Source of the DNA: Chitinophagaceae bacterium UBA5175
Lineage (GTDB): Bacteria > Bacteroidota > Bacteroidia > Chitinophagales > Chitinophagaceae
Direction of reading: 5' to 3'
DNA length: 5,824 nucleotides
NCBI GenBank assembly: GCA_002413325.1
Contig: DHWT01000205.1
Coordinates: 1-5,824 of the forward strand
Shown here: positions 4,790-5,824 of the stretch, piece after piece
Position numbering within the stretch: position 1 is the first letter of the stretch
Layout: every line of letters begins with the position of its first letter
The notes under the pieces: generated by a model
What the model was told of the DNA's origin: nothing
The model's database searches: none
Seen by the model: only the letters and a program-made list of their open reading frames with translations
Translations under genes and position numbers: made by a program

Positions 4790-5809
4790 ATGAAATATAA
4801 CCTGCTTGGAAAAACAGGACTCAAGGTTTCTGAACTCTGTCTGGGTACGATGACTTTTGGCGGGAAGGGTTATTTCAAACCCATCGGCAGCCTGGGACAG
4901 GAATCCGTAGACGCCCTGATGAAAAGGTCCATCGACGGCGGAATAAATTTCATCGATACCGCCAATGTGTACTCAGAAGGACTCAGTGAAGAGCTTACAG
5001 GAAAATCCATTCGCAACCTTGGCCTGCATCGCGACGACCTGGTGCTGGCCACCAAAGTGCGCGGGAAAATGGGAGATGGCCCGAACGACAGCGGCCTCAC
5101 CCGGAAACACATCCTCCAGCAGGCCGAAGCCAGCCTTCGCCGTCTACAGGTGGACTATATCGATTTGTACCAGATCCACAGTTATGATCCGTTAACACCG
5201 CTCGAAGAAACGCTCTCCGCGTTGGACGACCTGGTTCGCAGCGGGAAAGTGCGATATATCGGCGCGAGCAATTTAGCCGCCTGGCAACTGATGAAGGCTT
5301 TGGCATACAGTGAGTATCATCGCATCGCAAAATTTGTTTCCCTTCAGGCTTATTATACGATCGCCGGCCGCGACCTGGAAAGAGAGCTGCTTCCCCTGAT
5401 CCGGGATCAGCAGGTCGGACTGATGGTCTGGTCACCCCTGGCCGGCGGACTGCTCAGTGGTAAGTACAACCGGGATCAGGAGAAACACGCGGATGGCCGG
5501 CGTGTCAATTTTGATTTTCCTCCGGTGAACAGGGACCGTGCCTTCGACATCATCGAACTCCTGCAGACCATGGCCACCACGAAAAACACAACCGTCGCCG
5601 GGCTCGCGCTGGCCTGGCTGCTTCACCAGCCGGCCGTAACCACCGTGATCATCGGCGCCAACAAAATGGAACAACTGGAAGACAATCTGAAATCCATCGA
5701 CCTGAAATTTACACCTGACGAAATGGACAGGCTCGATAAACTAAGCCAGCTGCCCGCGGAATATCCGGGCTGGATGCTCGTACGCACAGGCGGGGACCGG
5801 AAGATCTAG
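4790..5809 (+). CDS. Aldo/keto reductase, NADPH-dependent
   Basis: A complete 339-residue TIM-barrel aldo/keto reductase. The catalytic tetrad is fully present: Asp56 and Tyr61 in FIDTANVYSEG, Lys89 in VLATKVRG and His130 in LYQIHSYD. Other family landmarks are MKYNLLGKTGLKVSELCLGT at the N-terminus, VRYIGASNLAAWQL (154-167), SLQAYYTIAGRDLEREL (184-200), WSPLAGGLLSGKY (214-226) and TVIIGANKMEQLEDNL (285-300), the last two lining the NADPH site. In the last motif Asn291 replaces the Arg common in IGAR. This group reduces aldehydes and ketones in the cytoplasm; some members act in sugar metabolism or detoxification, and the sequence does not say which. The ATG at 4790 has an A-rich leader and gives the expected N-terminus. 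The 12-bp gap from the thiol oxidoreductase gene implies co-transcription. Sampled lines are clearly more G+C-rich than the YbjT-like gene. The last 15 bases of the window hold no callable gene. Confidence 0.95.
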   Translation: MKYNLLGKTGLKVSELCLGTMTFGGKGYFKPIGSLGQESVDALMKRSIDGGINFIDTANVYSEGLSEELTGKSIRNLGLHRDDLVLATKVRGKMGDGPNDSGLTRKHILQQAEASLRRLQVDYIDLYQIHSYDPLTPLEETLSALDDLVRSGKVRYIGASNLAAWQLMKALAYSEYHRIAKFVSLQAYYTIAGRDLERELLPLIRDQQVGLMVWSPLAGGLLSGKYNRDQEKHADGRRVNFDFPPVNRDRAFDIIELLQTMATTKNTTVAGLALAWLLHQPAVTTVIIGANKMEQLEDNLKSIDLKFTPDEMDRLDKLSQLPAEYPGWMLVRTGGDRKI

Positions 5810-5824
5810 TGCGGTGAGATGGTA

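Noticed and set aside
5432..5674. Minus-strand open frames antisense to the aldo/keto reductase
   Set aside because: They are shadow frames of a G+C-rich gene with an intact catalytic tetrad; nothing in them resembles a protein family.
1..5824. CRISPR array, tRNA or rRNA genes, insertion-sequence ends
   Set aside because: I saw no regularly spaced long repeats, cloverleaf-like segments, transposase motifs or paired terminal inverted repeats.

Overview
The window looks like a chromosomal segment of a member of the Bacteroidota, perhaps near Chitinophagaceae. This rests on a good match to the phylum's TAnnTTTG -7 promoter element at 3073-3080, on starts preceded by A-rich sequence rather than Shine-Dalgarno motifs, and on a small gene family (796-1373) that I associate with this phylum. 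The family and taxon assignments come from reading motifs; no search was run.

Left part (1-1373). The window opens inside the N-terminus of a minus-strand pyruvate:ferredoxin oxidoreductase (nifJ, 1-137), whose 45 visible residues carry the family's first thiamine-domain motif. A 227-bp divergent spacer follows, then a small plus-strand gene (365-718) for a stand-alone ParB/sulfiredoxin-like protein with an ADGYHR motif. Convergent to it is a minus-strand gene that appears to be split by a one-base frame change. Its N-terminus (MARVKSNPLLQG...) is in one frame from 1373, and the rest, ending in a Fic-type winged helix, is in another frame down to 796. Its 3' end and the DNA just beyond carry four copies of an 11-bp DNA motif (AATRGGCTCAT), spaced at near-integral helical turns and lying in different reading frames.

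Spacer 1374-1573. This divergent intergenic region holds four degenerate repeats with an exact 11-bp period (1407-1450). The arrangement resembles response-regulator direct-repeat sites.

Right part (1574-5824). Four plus-strand oxidoreductase genes follow: a YbjT-like SDR/DUF2867 protein (1574-3025), an SDR whose YxxxK catalytic pair is replaced (3112-3921), a FrnE-type cytoplasmic DsbA-family protein (about 4049-4777) and an aldo/keto reductase (4790-5809). The last two are only 12 bp apart and probably co-transcribed. The SDR has its own promoter-like sequence with a palindrome just upstream. The set looks like a general redox or carbonyl-metabolism cluster; a shared pathway is not evident. 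The most unusual parts are the interrupted winged-helix gene with its repeat array, the 11-bp-period repeats and the catalytically altered SDR.
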